A DNA stretch of 36,937 nt from Bacteroidia bacterium. Its GTDB lineage: Bacteria; Bacteroidota; Bacteroidia; Flavobacteriales_D; JAUILH01. Under the pieces are notes generated by a model, which saw nothing but the letters and a program-made list of their open reading frames with translations, did no database searches and had not been told where the DNA came from. A program made the position numbers and the translations under genes. This document shows positions 8,751 to 17,262 of the stretch, in pieces. Location: the NCBI GenBank assembly GCA_030433115.1, contig JAUILH010000025.1, positions 1-36,937 of the forward strand. The letters are read 5' to 3'. Numbering within the stretch: the stretch's first letter is position 1; every line of letters begins with the position of its first letter.

Positions 8751-8790
8751 AAAAAAGCCATCTTCACATTTAAAAAGAAAAGATGGCTTT
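8751..8790 (-). terminator. Rho-independent terminator after the acyl-CoA dehydrogenase gene
   Basis: An 11-bp perfect inverted repeat, AAAGCCATCTT at 8754-8764 and AAGATGGCTTT at 8780-8790, with a 15-nt loop. Read on the minus strand the stem is followed by a run of six T. It lies between the acyl-CoA dehydrogenase stop (8811) and the proC start (8737), so it separates those two transcripts. Confidence 0.8.
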
Positions 8791-8810
8791 GAATGTATGA
8801 TCAGTCAAGC

Positions 8811-9950
8811 TTACTTCAGCAAGCCCCTCGAAATAACAATTTTTTGAACTTCACTGGTACCTTCATAAATCTGAGTGATTTTGGCATCTCTCATTAGGCG
8901 TTCAACATGATACTCTTTCACATATCCGTACCCTCCATGAACCTGAACCGCTTCCGTGGTCACTTTTTGTGCAATGTCGGAAGCGAATAACTTTGCCATC
9001 GATCCTGATTGAGTATAATCTAAACCAGCATCTTTCTCCCAAGCAGCTTTCAAACACAATAACCTGGCAGCTTCAACTTGAGTAGCCATGTCAGCCAATT
9101 TAAACTGAATCGCCTGATGCTTGGATATTTCCTTTCCAAAGGCTTGTCTTTCTTTGGAGTACTGAACTGCCAATTCATATGCGCCAGCTGCAATACCCAA
9201 GGCTTGAGAAGCAATCCCAATTCTGCCGCCACCCAAAGTTTTCATAGCGAATTTGAAACCAAACCCATCTTCTCCAATTCTGTTTTCCTTCGGAACTTTC
9301 ACATCATTAAAGATCAACGTGTGCGTGTCAGAAGCTCTAATTCCCATTTTGTCCTCCTTGGCACCAACTGTAAAACCTTCCATGTCCTTGGTCATGATTA
9401 AGGCATTAATGCCTTTGTGACCTTTTTCTACATCCGTTTGGGCAATTACCAGATACACACCTGCCGAGTTTCCATTGGTAATCCAGTTTTTAGTACCATT
9501 TACCAAATAATGGTCTCCCATATCTATGGCTGTGGTTCTCTGAGAAGTGGCGTCAGAACCAGCCTCAGGCTCACTTAAACAGAAAGCACCGATTTGCTCT
9601 CCTTTAGCCAATGGAATCAAATATTTTTGTTTCTGCTCTTCGGTGCCAAAGGTTTCAAGCCCCCAGCATACTAAAGAATTGTTTACAGACATGATCACTG
9701 AACAAGACGCATCAACTTTGGAGATTTCTTCCATAGCAAGTACGTAGGATACAGCATCCATACCGCCACCTCCGTACTTAGGATCTACCATCATTCCCAA
9801 AAAGCCCAGTTCACCTAATTGTTTCACTTCTTCCGTCGGAAAACGCATGTCTCTGTCACGGTCAATAACACCTGGCTTCAATACATTTTGTGCAAAATCT
9901 CTTGCCGCGTCTCTAACTGCTTTCTGTTCTTCGCTCAATTCAATATTCAT
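8811..9950 (-). CDS. Acyl-CoA dehydrogenase
   Basis: FAD-dependent enzyme that introduces the alpha-beta double bond into acyl-CoA, passing electrons to ETF; the sequence is closest in feel to short-chain or butyryl-type members. The 379-residue length is standard. Motifs in order: the N-terminal helical domain ELSEEQKAVRDAARDFA, the first signature CLSEPEAGSDA at about 133-143, KNWITNG near 155, the FAD-contacting region RQAFGKEISKHQAIQFKLADMA, and the second signature VHGGYGYVKEYHVERLMRDAK. The catalytic Glu is probably in IYEGTSEVQ near 364. It is a single-gene transcript with its own promoter in the 60-nt divergent gap to anmK and its own terminator. The precise chain-length preference cannot be inferred. 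Confidence 0.93.
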   Translation of the reverse strand: MNIELSEEQKAVRDAARDFAQNVLKPGVIDRDRDMRFPTEEVKQLGELGFLGMMVDPKYGGGGMDAVSYVLAMEEISKVDASCSVIMSVNNSLVCWGLETFGTEEQKQKYLIPLAKGEQIGAFCLSEPEAGSDATSQRTTAIDMGDHYLVNGTKNWITNGNSAGVYLVIAQTDVEKGHKGINALIMTKDMEGFTVGAKEDKMGIRASDTHTLIFNDVKVPKENRIGEDGFGFKFAMKTLGGGRIGIASQALGIAAGAYELAVQYSKERQAFGKEISKHQAIQFKLADMATQVEAARLLCLKAAWEKDAGLDYTQSGSMAKLFASDIAQKVTTEAVQVHGGYGYVKEYHVERLMRDAKITQIYEGTSEVQKIVISRGLLK

Positions 9951-9970
9951 GATTCCTGATTTTTGTGGAG

Positions 9971-10001
9971 CAAATGTATATCTTTAAAATGATTTTATCA
10001 A
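9971..10001 (-). promoter_or_regulatory. Bacteroidota-type promoter of the acyl-CoA dehydrogenase gene
   Basis: On the minus strand a -33 TTG (9999-10001), a 20-nt spacer and a -7 box TACATTTG (9971-9978) match the TTG-N19/20-TAnnTTTG consensus. Transcription would begin near 9964, leaving a leader of about 14 nt before the ATG at 9950. The -33 element lies only 9 nt from the divergent anmK start codon. Confidence 0.65.
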
Positions 10002-10010
10002 CCAAAAAGT

Positions 10011-11054
10011 ATGGCGAATTATAGGGTTTTAGGGCTAATGTCAGGCACATCTTTAGACGGTCTCGATCTGTGTTTGGTTGAGTTTCAGATGAATGACACT
10101 TCTACTCACTTTGAAATCCTGAAATCAAGAACTTTGCCTTATGATTCGGGGTGGACACAAAGACTTCAATTTTCTGAGTTGTCCGGACCAGAGTTGGCAC
10201 AACTCAATGTAGATTTGGGGATTTATTTTGGCGAACGAGCCAAAGCGTTTTTGTCTGGAGAGCAAGTGGATTTTATTGCGTCTCATGGACATACCATGTA
10301 CCACAGTCCCAGGGATAAGTACAGTGTGCAAATTGGTCACGGAGGTGCTTTGGCAATCTGCTCAGGATGCAAAGTGGTCTCTGATTTTAGGTCACAAGAT
10401 GTGGTCCTGGGAGGACAAGGTGCTCCCCTGGTGCCTATTGGTGACCGCGATTTGTTCGGCAATTATGATGCTTGCCTCAATCTAGGTGGATTCGCGAATG
10501 TGTCGATGAATGAAGGTGGAGGCAGAGTGGCCTGGGACATCTGTCCGGTCAATTTTGTGCTGAATCACCTGGCTAACAAGGAAGGTTTGTCATTCGATAG
10601 AAATGGTGAATTAGCACGTCAGGGGAAACCTGATGCATACCTTTTGAACCAGATGAATGGATTGTCATATTATCAAGAAAGTGGCGCTAAGTCACTAGGA
10701 GCAGAGTGGGTTTGGAAAGAATTCATGCCTTTGTTGAATGATGGCACAGTTTCTAACAAAGATAAGCTGGCAACAGTTGTTGCACATTGCGCTGTCCAAA
10801 TTGCTCAAGTAATAGAGGGAAAAAACGTTCTGGTAACTGGTGGAGGCGCAAAAAATGAATTCCTGATAGAATCTATCCGCAGTCAAAGTAGTGCTGAAAT
10901 CATTGTGCCGAATGTGGAGATCGTGGACTATAAAGAAGCACTCATTTTTGCATACCTGGGACTTCTCAGGGTTTTGGGGAGAGCCAACGTGCTGGCTTCA
11001 GCTACTGGTGCGTCCAAAGATTCTATTTCCGGTGCCGTTTATCTCCCACTTTAA
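10011..11054 (+). CDS. anmK: Anhydro-N-acetylmuramic acid kinase AnmK
   Basis: Hydrolyses the 1,6-anhydro bond of anhydro-MurNAc and phosphorylates it to MurNAc-6-phosphate, so cell-wall turnover products can be reused. The 347-residue protein (E. coli AnmK is 369) opens with the family signature MSGTSLDGLD at 10-19. It also has FIASHGHTMYHSP, GQGAPLVPIGD (general-base region), NLGGFANVS, WDICPVNFVLN and the C-terminal VTGGGAKN, all typical of this ASKHA-fold kinase. The gene starts 60 nt from the divergent acyl-CoA dehydrogenase, and no murQ or nagZ partner is present here. Everything seen fits a functional enzyme. Confidence 0.95.
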   Translation: MANYRVLGLMSGTSLDGLDLCLVEFQMNDTSTHFEILKSRTLPYDSGWTQRLQFSELSGPELAQLNVDLGIYFGERAKAFLSGEQVDFIASHGHTMYHSPRDKYSVQIGHGGALAICSGCKVVSDFRSQDVVLGGQGAPLVPIGDRDLFGNYDACLNLGGFANVSMNEGGGRVAWDICPVNFVLNHLANKEGLSFDRNGELARQGKPDAYLLNQMNGLSYYQESGAKSLGAEWVWKEFMPLLNDGTVSNKDKLATVVAHCAVQIAQVIEGKNVLVTGGGAKNEFLIESIRSQSSAEIIVPNVEIVDYKEALIFAYLGLLRVLGRANVLASATGASKDSISGAVYLPL

Positions 11055-11135
11055 TCCACTCAGTAGTAATTAACATTTAACATTACCTGAGTTAATAACT
11101 TTACAACTCAGTCAAATAATACTTGATTAGTTTGT

Positions 11136-11143
11136 TACTTTTG
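11136..11143 (+). promoter_or_regulatory. Candidate -7 box (TACTTTTG) of the Glu/Leu/Phe/Val dehydrogenase gene
   Basis: TACTTTTG matches TAnnTTTG and ends 23 nt before the ATG at 11167, in the AT-rich 112-nt gap after anmK. No good -33 TTG is found at 19-20 nt upstream, so only the -7 element is supported. Confidence 0.35.
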
Positions 11144-11166
11144 TTCAATTCAAGATAAATTGGATC

Positions 11167-12396
11167 ATGTTAGATTTACTTAAGAAATTCGAGAACAAAC
11201 AACCAGAAGTTGTGTTTGAATGGAAAGATGCCGAAACTGAGGCTACCGGTTGGGTTGTTATTAACTCTTTGCGCGGAGGTGCTGCAGGAGGCGGAACAAG
11301 AATGCGTGTTGGATTGGATAAACGAGAAGTAGAATCACTTGCCAAAACTATGGAAGTGAAATTTACGGTGTCGGGTCCGGCAATTGGAGGCGCAAAAAGC
11401 GGGATTAATTTCGATCCGAACGACCCTAGAAAAGAAGGCGTTTTGAAGAGATGGTACCAGGCAGTTACACCGCTTTTGAAACACTATTATGGAACGGGAG
11501 GAGACCTCAATGTTGATGAAACACATGAAGTCATCCCAATGACTGAAGATTGTGGTGTTTGGCATCCTCAAGAAGGTGTTTTTAATGGGCACTTTCAACC
11601 TAGAGAAGCACAGAAAGTAAATCGAATCGGTCAGCTAAGGCATGGGGTCATCAAAGAAATTGAAGACGCTAACTACAGTCCTGATGTTGATAAGAAGTTT
11701 GTAGTCGCAGATATGATCACTGGTTATGGAGTGGCTGAATCTGTAAGGCACTATTATGATATTTATGGTGGCGAGCTAAAAGGGAAACGCGTCATTGTGC
11801 AAGGTTGGGGTAATGTTGGTTCTGCTGCGGCTTATTACTTGGCTCAGGAAGGCGCTAAGATAGTTGGGATTATTGACCGCGATGGCGGACTGATCAACGA
11901 ATACGGGTACGGACTGAACGAAATTCGTGAGTTATTCATTAATAAGGCAGGAAATAAATTGGCTGCCGATCAAATGTTGTCCTTTGTTGAGGTCAATGAA
12001 AAAATCTGGAAACTCAATGCAGAAGTGTTTTTACCATGTGCGGCTAGCCGTCTGATTCAACAAAATCAGGTGGAAGATATGATCGCAAGTGGACTTGAAG
12101 TAGTTGCATGTGGAGCGAATGTGCCGTTTGCAGATCCGGAAATTTTCTTTGGTCCAATTGCAGATTTTACAGACGATAGGGTAACCGTTATTCCTGACTT
12201 TATCTCAAATTGCGGTATGGCAAGAGTGTTCGCCTACCTCATGAGTAACGACAATGTTGATATGTCTGACGAAGGTATTTTTAAGGATACCTCAGAAACG
12301 ATCAGACAAGCTTTAGTAGAAGTGCACAAAAAGAATTCAAGTAAAACAAAAATGTCAAAAACGGCTTTTGAAATAGCCCTTCAAGAATTGATTTAA
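11167..12396 (+). CDS. Glu/Leu/Phe/Val dehydrogenase family amino-acid dehydrogenase
   Basis: NAD(P)-dependent oxidative deamination of an amino acid (or the reverse) in the cytoplasm. The 409-residue protein has the dimerisation domain at about 20-160, with the substrate-site lysines K65 in EVKFTVSG and K77 in GPAIGGAKSG and the catalytic Asp in GGDLNVDE (about 111-118). The Rossmann domain follows with GWGNVGSAAA at 213-222. A divergence from the usual GGAKGG is the Ser at 78. Bacteroidota commonly carry this type annotated simply as Glu/Leu/Phe/Val dehydrogenase; leucine, valine or glutamate specificity cannot be decided by eye. The nhaD remnant begins 16 nt after the stop, so the two were probably cotranscribed. 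Confidence 0.9.
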   Translation: MLDLLKKFENKQPEVVFEWKDAETEATGWVVINSLRGGAAGGGTRMRVGLDKREVESLAKTMEVKFTVSGPAIGGAKSGINFDPNDPRKEGVLKRWYQAVTPLLKHYYGTGGDLNVDETHEVIPMTEDCGVWHPQEGVFNGHFQPREAQKVNRIGQLRHGVIKEIEDANYSPDVDKKFVVADMITGYGVAESVRHYYDIYGGELKGKRVIVQGWGNVGSAAAYYLAQEGAKIVGIIDRDGGLINEYGYGLNEIRELFINKAGNKLAADQMLSFVEVNEKIWKLNAEVFLPCAASRLIQQNQVEDMIASGLEVVACGANVPFADPEIFFGPIADFTDDRVTVIPDFISNCGMARVFAYLMSNDNVDMSDEGIFKDTSETIRQALVEVHKKNSSKTKMSKTAFEIALQELI

Positions 12397-12412
12397 TCCC
12401 AAACTACACACC

Positions 12413-13781
12413 ATGGAAATAGCAATTGTAATAGTTTTTGTTCTCGGGTATCTGGCCATTACGCTCGAGCATTCTCTTAAAATAGATAAATTAATTCCCG
12501 CCTTATTGATGATGGCACTTGCCTGGGCACTAGTTGCGTTCGGTATTGATGGGTTCGACAATTGGTTCGTCATGCATGGCACCGAAGGTGAATTGATCTC
12601 AATCGGTGACTGGAAGCATGAAGGCAGGATGCACCTCATGGAATCTACTTTGTTGCATCATTTTGGAAAAACTTGTGAAATCCTGATATTCCTGGTTGGT
12701 GCCATGACCATCGTAGAAATCATTGATCATTATGACGGATTTTCAAGCATCAAAGACTTCATAAAAACGAATTCGAAACGAACCCTATTGTGGATTATAG
12801 CCATATTGGCATTTATTCTATCTGCCATTATTGATAACCTCACCGCAACGATTGTATTGATCACCATTCTGCGAAAAATTCTGGATAAACGAGAAGACCG
12901 ATTGTGGTTCGCCGGGATGATTATTATTGCAGCAAATGCTGGAGGAGCCTGGTCTCCAATTGGAGATGTAACCACAACCATGCTATGGATCGGTAAGAAA
13001 GTAACCACTGGTAAGCTGATTGCAAACTTGTTGCTGCCATCGCTAATTTGTATGGTGGTTCCAACCCTAATTGCCAGCATGATGCCGGCCTTCAAAGGTA
13101 CTTTTGAAGCACCTAAAGATTCTGTGAAAACAAACCCTAAAGGACCATTGATGTTGTACCTGGGCTTGTTAATGATCTTGTTTGTACCTGTATTCAAAAC
13201 AGTGACACATTTACCTCCCTACATTGGTATGATGCTGTCATTGGGAATCGTTTCTATGGTGGCAGAATTAATCAGTAACAGACAATTCTCCTTGAGTCAC
13301 AGAATTGACGGAGAAATTCAACCCGAAGAGGACCATGGAGATGGTAACGGGGATGCTCATGGAGGACACAACAGCCCTACATTTAAAGCCTTGGGTAGAA
13401 TTGAAATGCCAAGTATACTATTCTTCCTGGGAATCTTAATGACAGTGGCTGCTATGGAGTCTTTGGGACTAATTTTCCAATTCGGACAAGATGTCAATGC
13501 CAGCATGGATCAAAATGTATTCATCAGTAGTCGATAATGTACCGTTAGTAGCTGCCAGTATCGGTATGTTTACTGATGTGACTAAGGATGCCGACTTGTG
13601 GCACTTTGTGGCCTATGCTGCAGGAACCGGAGGTAGTATGCTCATTATTGGTTCTGCAGCCGGGGTGGTTGCCATGGGGATGGAAAAAATCAGCTTTGGC
13701 TGGTACCTGAAGAAAATTAGCCTATTGGCTCTAATAGGATACCTGGCAGGCGCAGGTGTGTTTTTATTAATGCACGCATAA
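12413..13781 (+). pseudogene. nhaD: Sodium:proton antiporter NhaD, frameshifted
   Basis: Homologous to NhaD-type Na+/H+ antiporters (IT superfamily, about 450-480 residues). The first frame, 12413-13537, encodes 374 residues with some ten hydrophobic segments and characteristic text such as IIDNLTATIVLITILRK and NAGGAWSPIGDVTTTMLWIG. It ends at a TAA (13535-13537) just after NASMDQNVFI. The remaining C-terminus continues in another frame from about 13521: SSVVDNVPLVAASIGMF, then three more hydrophobic segments up to 13781. The conserved link between these parts (roughly six residues of the helix before VDNVPL) is missing, and the frame change fits loss of 3n+2 bases, for example 17 or 20. This may be a real disabling deletion or an assembly error. 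If it is real, the antiporter lacks its C-terminal inverted-repeat helices. Confidence 0.85.
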
Positions 13782-13820
13782 ATTAGTTACGTAATTGGTT
13801 TTAACAGTAAAATAGAAAAT

Positions 13821-14615
13821 ATGTCTTTTTTATTAAATATGTATGTGAAGTCCGAAGGCTTATTGGCTCAGGCAGGAGGTTTAATTGCTCAGGCAGATGA
13901 TCCGTCTGGTGGAGGAGAAGTAACTAAGGAAGTTGTGAATAGCAATAAAGAACCTATCGTTGAAGATAAGTCGCTATGGGACCTGATTTTTGGCTACGAC
14001 CCACAAACTGGTGATTACAGCATGACCAGTATCATCATCATGACACTTTTGTTCGTGTTTTCTATTGCCGCCATTTACATTTTTGTTGAACGTTTTTTGG
14101 CAATTCAAAAAGCTCAAAAGGAAGAAAAGAACTTCATGATGCAGGTCAAATCTTTCATTCAAAACGGAGATTTAAATTCGGCCAAGAATCTATGTGCCAC
14201 TACCGATAACTCTGTGGCCAGAATGATCGGTAGAGGAATATCTAAAATCGGGAAACCACTGAACGATATCAAAGCATCTGTTGAAAATCAAGGTCGTCTG
14301 GAAGTAGGTGTGTTGGAAAAAAGATTGACAATTTTGGCTACCATTGCGGGGGCTGCCCCAATGATCGGATTCTTGGGAACGACTCTTGGTATGATCGGAG
14401 CGTTTAACAAGATGCAAGGACTTAAGCAAATTAAATTGGGTGAGATTGCCCCTGGAATTGAAATGGCAATGGTAACCACTGTTGGAGGTTTAATTGTTGG
14501 AATTATAGCCTACATGGCTTATAACTACCTGACATCTAAAGTTGAAAATGTCGTACTCAATATGCAGGGAAGCTCTGTAGAGTTTATAGACCTTTTGGAT
14601 GAACCGGGAAAATAA
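13821..14615 (+). CDS. exbB: MotA/TolQ/ExbB proton channel family protein (ExbB-like)
   Basis: Inner-membrane subunit of the proton-driven motor that energises a TonB-like protein. The 264-residue protein has a 65-residue N-terminal region with a near-duplicate LLAQAGG/LIAQADD, then TM1 at about 69-90, a cytoplasmic domain at about 95-165, and TM2 and TM3 at about 170-195 and 213-235. The family signature region AGAAPMIGFLGTTLGMIGAF (176-195) and the third helix VTTVGGLIVGIIAYMAYN are clear. ExbD follows after 6 nt and a TonB-like gene after a further 9 nt, which favours ExbB over TolQ or MotA. The start ATG at 13821 is preceded by an A-rich leader; the gap to nhaD is 39 nt. Confidence 0.9.
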   Translation: MSFLLNMYVKSEGLLAQAGGLIAQADDPSGGGEVTKEVVNSNKEPIVEDKSLWDLIFGYDPQTGDYSMTSIIIMTLLFVFSIAAIYIFVERFLAIQKAQKEEKNFMMQVKSFIQNGDLNSAKNLCATTDNSVARMIGRGISKIGKPLNDIKASVENQGRLEVGVLEKRLTILATIAGAAPMIGFLGTTLGMIGAFNKMQGLKQIKLGEIAPGIEMAMVTTVGGLIVGIIAYMAYNYLTSKVENVVLNMQGSSVEFIDLLDEPGK

Positions 14616-14621
14616 TTAGCT

Positions 14622-15035
14622 ATGGATTTAAAACCAAGAAATAAAGTAAAGGTGGAGGCGGGAATGTCTTCTATGACCGATTTGGTTTTTCTATTGTTGA
14701 TTTTCTTTATCATCATGTCAACACTTGCAGTACCGCAATACAATGTTGATCTGCCCAGTTCCGGTGTAAGTGAGCCACTTCAAGATGGCTTTATTGATGT
14801 GGTGGTTAACAAACAGAATGAAATCAGGATAGAGGATGACCAAGGCCCTGCTTTGGATTTAACTCAAGTAAAGTCTAAGCTTGAAGCCATGTCAAAGGAA
14901 CTGAAAGAAGTCGGTGGAGTAGAACAGCCTATCATGAAAATACACGCCGATAAAGACAGTAATTTCGATACCTTTTCAGGTTTGATGACCACAGCGAAAC
15001 AAATTGGTCTGAAAATCGTAATAGCTACTAAATAA
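14622..15035 (+). CDS. exbD: ExbD/TolR family biopolymer transporter
   Basis: Partner of ExbB in the proton-driven energy transduction complex. The 137-residue protein has a short basic cytoplasmic N-terminus, one membrane helix at about 19-37 (TDLVFLLLIFFIIMSTLAV) that carries the essential aspartate D20 in MTDLVF, equivalent to D25 of E. coli ExbD, and a periplasmic domain that includes VVVNKQNEIRIED and IMKIHADKDSNFD near the end, in the usual ExbD/TolR pattern. The length is standard. It lies 6 nt after exbB and 9 nt before the TonB-like gene, a compact three-gene operon. Confidence 0.92.
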   Translation: MDLKPRNKVKVEAGMSSMTDLVFLLLIFFIIMSTLAVPQYNVDLPSSGVSEPLQDGFIDVVVNKQNEIRIEDDQGPALDLTQVKSKLEAMSKELKEVGGVEQPIMKIHADKDSNFDTFSGLMTTAKQIGLKIVIATK

Positions 15036-15044
15036 ACGTTTAGA

Positions 15045-15818
15045 ATGCCATTAGATCAAATAGATACCGTAGAGAATTATAAGTCGCGCAGAAAGCAAGC
15101 TCTGTTTGCTGTGTTTGTAGCTACTTGCTTGATTCTTCTTGCGTTATTTTTGGTTAGTTTTGAGGTGCAAGATCCGCCCCCTGTTGATCAGGAAGATCCA
15201 CCCTTGGAAATGGAAATTCCAGTGGAATTAGAAAAGACGGATGCGGGAGCAAATGCCGGAGGTACGGAAGCGGCTGGTCCGCCTGCCCCAGAGGTAAGCA
15301 GTCCACCAACACCCCCTACAAATCCTGATCCCCCCGTTGTAACACAACCTGATTCTGATGTATCAGTACCAGATGGAAATCCATCCAATAGCGATCAGGG
15401 AGATCCTGGACCGGCTAATGAAGAGCCTAAGTTTACCTTTGGCGGAAACCAAGGAAATGGTGGAAACGGAAATGGAAATAGCAATGGTGATGGCGACGGC
15501 GATTTTGGAGGTCTAGGAGACAGCGGAAACGGTCCTCCTGGTCCAATGGGTGGTGGCAGAAAGAAACTGAAAGATGCGTGTCAAAACTTTACCAGTACAG
15601 TGGCCGGAAAAGTAGTACTCAAAATATATGTCGATAAGAACGGAAATATTGTAAACAATAGTCGATACTCAACAGAAGTAGTTAAGAGCAAGAGTAATGT
15701 CTCTAACTCTTCAGTTATCAGTCAATGTAAGCAAGCTGTTAAGTGTGCTAAATTTGATAAGATCGACAGAGATATCATTCAGTGGTTTGAGTACACCTTT
15801 AACCTAAGACCAAGTTAG
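15045..15818 (+). CDS. TonB-like energy transducer
   Basis: Probably transmits energy from ExbB-ExbD to outer-membrane TonB-dependent transporters. The 257-residue protein has a cytoplasmic N-terminus with basic residues (YKSRRKQ), one membrane anchor at about 19-39, a Pro-rich and acidic periplasmic stretch at about 43-125, a very Gly/Asn-rich spacer at about 130-172 and a C-terminal domain from about 175 with KVVLKIYVDKNGNIV, the TonB C-terminal pattern. Unusual are the low-complexity glycine spacer and three cysteines in the C-terminal domain (KDACQNF, QCKQAVKCAKF). The order exbB-exbD-tonB supports the call, and folC begins 19 nt downstream. TolA-like function is the main alternative. Confidence 0.8.
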   Translation: MPLDQIDTVENYKSRRKQALFAVFVATCLILLALFLVSFEVQDPPPVDQEDPPLEMEIPVELEKTDAGANAGGTEAAGPPAPEVSSPPTPPTNPDPPVVTQPDSDVSVPDGNPSNSDQGDPGPANEEPKFTFGGNQGNGGNGNGNSNGDGDGDFGGLGDSGNGPPGPMGGGRKKLKDACQNFTSTVAGKVVLKIYVDKNGNIVNNSRYSTEVVKSKSNVSNSSVISQCKQAVKCAKFDKIDRDIIQWFEYTFNLRPS

Positions 15819-15837
15819 TCAACGCTAAGTTTCTTCG

Positions 15838-17067
15838 ATGACATACGATCAGGCAGAAGATTTCTTGTTCAATCAATTGGCAAACTACCACAAAACTGGT
15901 GGCAGTGCATATAAACCCGGACTAGAACGAATAGAAAAGTTCTTAAGCGCTCTGGGAAATCCGCATTTAAACAATCAATTCATTCATATTGCCGGAACGA
16001 ATGGCAAGGGATCCGTGAGCCACATGCTGTCTTCAGTCTTCCAGGAAGCGGGACACAAGGTGGGTTTATTCACGTCTCCACATTTGGTAGATTTTAGGGA
16101 GCGCTTTAAGCTAAACGGAGACATGATCTCAAAAGATTATGTATTGGAATTTGTTGAAGCGCATAAAGACCAAACTTACTGCATGGGTATTAGCTTTTTT
16201 GAATGGTGCACGGCCTTGGCTTTTTCATGGTTCAATGATTCTCAGGTCGATATAGCTATCATAGAAACTGGTCTTGGGGGACGATTGGATGCTACCAATG
16301 TGATCAAACCTGATGTATGTGCCATTACAAATATTGACATGGACCATCAATCATTTTTGGGAGATACTTTAGAAGCCATTGCTACTGAAAAAGCTGGTAT
16401 TATTAAGTCTGATGCAGAGGTTTTTTTAGGCAATGTGCGATTGGAATTGATAGACGTTTTTCGGCAAAAATGTGACCTTGAAAATGTCCAATTGCGTCTG
16501 TCCCATGAAACCAACTCCACTTTCAAAACTGATCTCCAGGGAGCTTTCCAGAAGCATAACTTAAATTTAGTAGACACCATCACCAATTTCTGGATTACGA
16601 ACAACAGATTTCCAGTTCTTACTGAGGAATATGTCGCTCAGGGATTGGAGAAAGTAGTTTCAAATACTAAGCTATTAGGCAGATGGCAGATCATTCAGGA
16701 TGAACCAAAAGTTATCTGTGATACAGGACATAATCTAGCAGCTTTTGAGATGATTTTGTCCGATCTGAATGAACTTGACCCGAAGAAAGGGCATATGATC
16801 CTTGGGATGGCAAAAGACAAAGACCACCAGGCTATTTTATCTATCTTACCAAAAGGGTGGAACTATTACTTTCCGACATTTCAATCTTCAAGATTAATGA
16901 CAGCATCAAAACTGAGTGACCTGGCAGAAGCTCATGGCCTCAAAACACAAATTTGGAACGATTGGATTCATGATTATCAGACTTTGATAGACACTGCTTC
17001 AGACAATGAAGTGGTATTTGTTGGAGGAAGTAATTTTGTAGTGGCAGAATTTTTAGAAAAAAAATGA
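15838..17067 (+). CDS. folC: Folylpolyglutamate synthase/dihydrofolate synthase FolC
   Basis: Mur-ligase-family enzyme that adds glutamate to dihydropteroate and/or folates, using ATP. The 409-residue protein has the P-loop AGTNGKGSVSHM at 52-63, the FTSPHLVDFRERF segment that follows it, ETGLGGRLDATN, the nucleotide/metal site region TNIDMDHQSFLGDT, EKAGIIK and the C-terminal domain with DTGHNLAAF and GMAKDKDH. All key motifs are intact and the length is normal, so it is expected to be functional. It follows the TonB-like gene by 19 nt. The promoter of the downstream tRNA begins right after its TGA. Confidence 0.95.
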   Translation: MTYDQAEDFLFNQLANYHKTGGSAYKPGLERIEKFLSALGNPHLNNQFIHIAGTNGKGSVSHMLSSVFQEAGHKVGLFTSPHLVDFRERFKLNGDMISKDYVLEFVEAHKDQTYCMGISFFEWCTALAFSWFNDSQVDIAIIETGLGGRLDATNVIKPDVCAITNIDMDHQSFLGDTLEAIATEKAGIIKSDAEVFLGNVRLELIDVFRQKCDLENVQLRLSHETNSTFKTDLQGAFQKHNLNLVDTITNFWITNNRFPVLTEEYVAQGLEKVVSNTKLLGRWQIIQDEPKVICDTGHNLAAFEMILSDLNELDPKKGHMILGMAKDKDHQAILSILPKGWNYYFPTFQSSRLMTASKLSDLAEAHGLKTQIWNDWIHDYQTLIDTASDNEVVFVGGSNFVVAEFLEKK

Positions 17068-17073
17068 GTTTTT

Positions 17074-17104
17074 TTTGTTCAGATTAACAAATCATATATA
17101 TTTG
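17074..17104 (+). promoter_or_regulatory. Promoter of tRNA-Val
   Basis: TTTG (17074-17077), a 19-nt spacer and TATATTTG (17097-17104) match the Bacteroidota TTTG-N19-TAnnTTTG promoter at both elements. Initiation would be near 17111, about 32 nt before the mature tRNA. This is the best promoter match in the window. Confidence 0.75.
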
Positions 17105-17142
17105 CAAACCCAAATCGAAACGACGATTGGTTTTAAAAGTTC

Positions 17143-17217
17143 GGGAAATTAGCTCAGCTGGTTCAGAGCACCTCGTTTACACCGAGGGGGTCGGGGGTTC
17201 GAATCCCTCATTTCCCA
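17143..17217 (+). tRNA. tRNA-Val (anticodon TAC)
   Basis: A 75-nt cloverleaf can be folded. The acceptor stem GGGAAAT (17143-17149) pairs with ATTTCCC (17210-17216), with discriminator A at 17217. The D arm GCTC/GAGC encloses AGCTGGTTCA, the anticodon arm CCTCG/CGAGG encloses TTTACAC with TAC at 17178-17180, and the T arm GGGGG-TTCGAAT-CCCTC is canonical. CCA is not encoded. TAC reads valine GUA/GUG and, if wobble-modified, other GUN codons. It is a solitary tRNA gene between folC and its own terminator. Confidence 0.96.
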
Positions 17218-17222
17218 CGAGT

Positions 17223-17253
17223 AAAAGTCCCACTGAATAGTGGGACTTTTTTT
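17223..17253 (+). terminator. Rho-independent terminator after tRNA-Val
   Basis: A perfect 12-bp stem, AAAAGTCCCACT (17223-17234) with AGTGGGACTTTT (17239-17250), closes a GAAT tetraloop and is followed by further T residues. It begins 6 nt after the tRNA and could work in both directions because of the A-run at its left. Confidence 0.9.
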
Positions 17254-17262
17254 ATGTCTGAA

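Noticed and set aside
12730..13197. 155-codon open frame on the minus strand inside nhaD
   Set aside because: It lies antisense to clearly homologous NhaD transmembrane coding and reads as a shadow frame rich in Val/Ile without domain features.
13500..13545. Programmed ribosomal frameshift in nhaD
   Set aside because: No slippery heptamer with a following structure is seen, and about six conserved residues are missing, which a frameshift alone would not explain.
13491..13781. A separate 96-residue membrane protein gene
   Set aside because: Its sequence is the C-terminal part of NhaD; the ATG at 13491 lies in antiphase with the first NhaD frame and is not a natural start.
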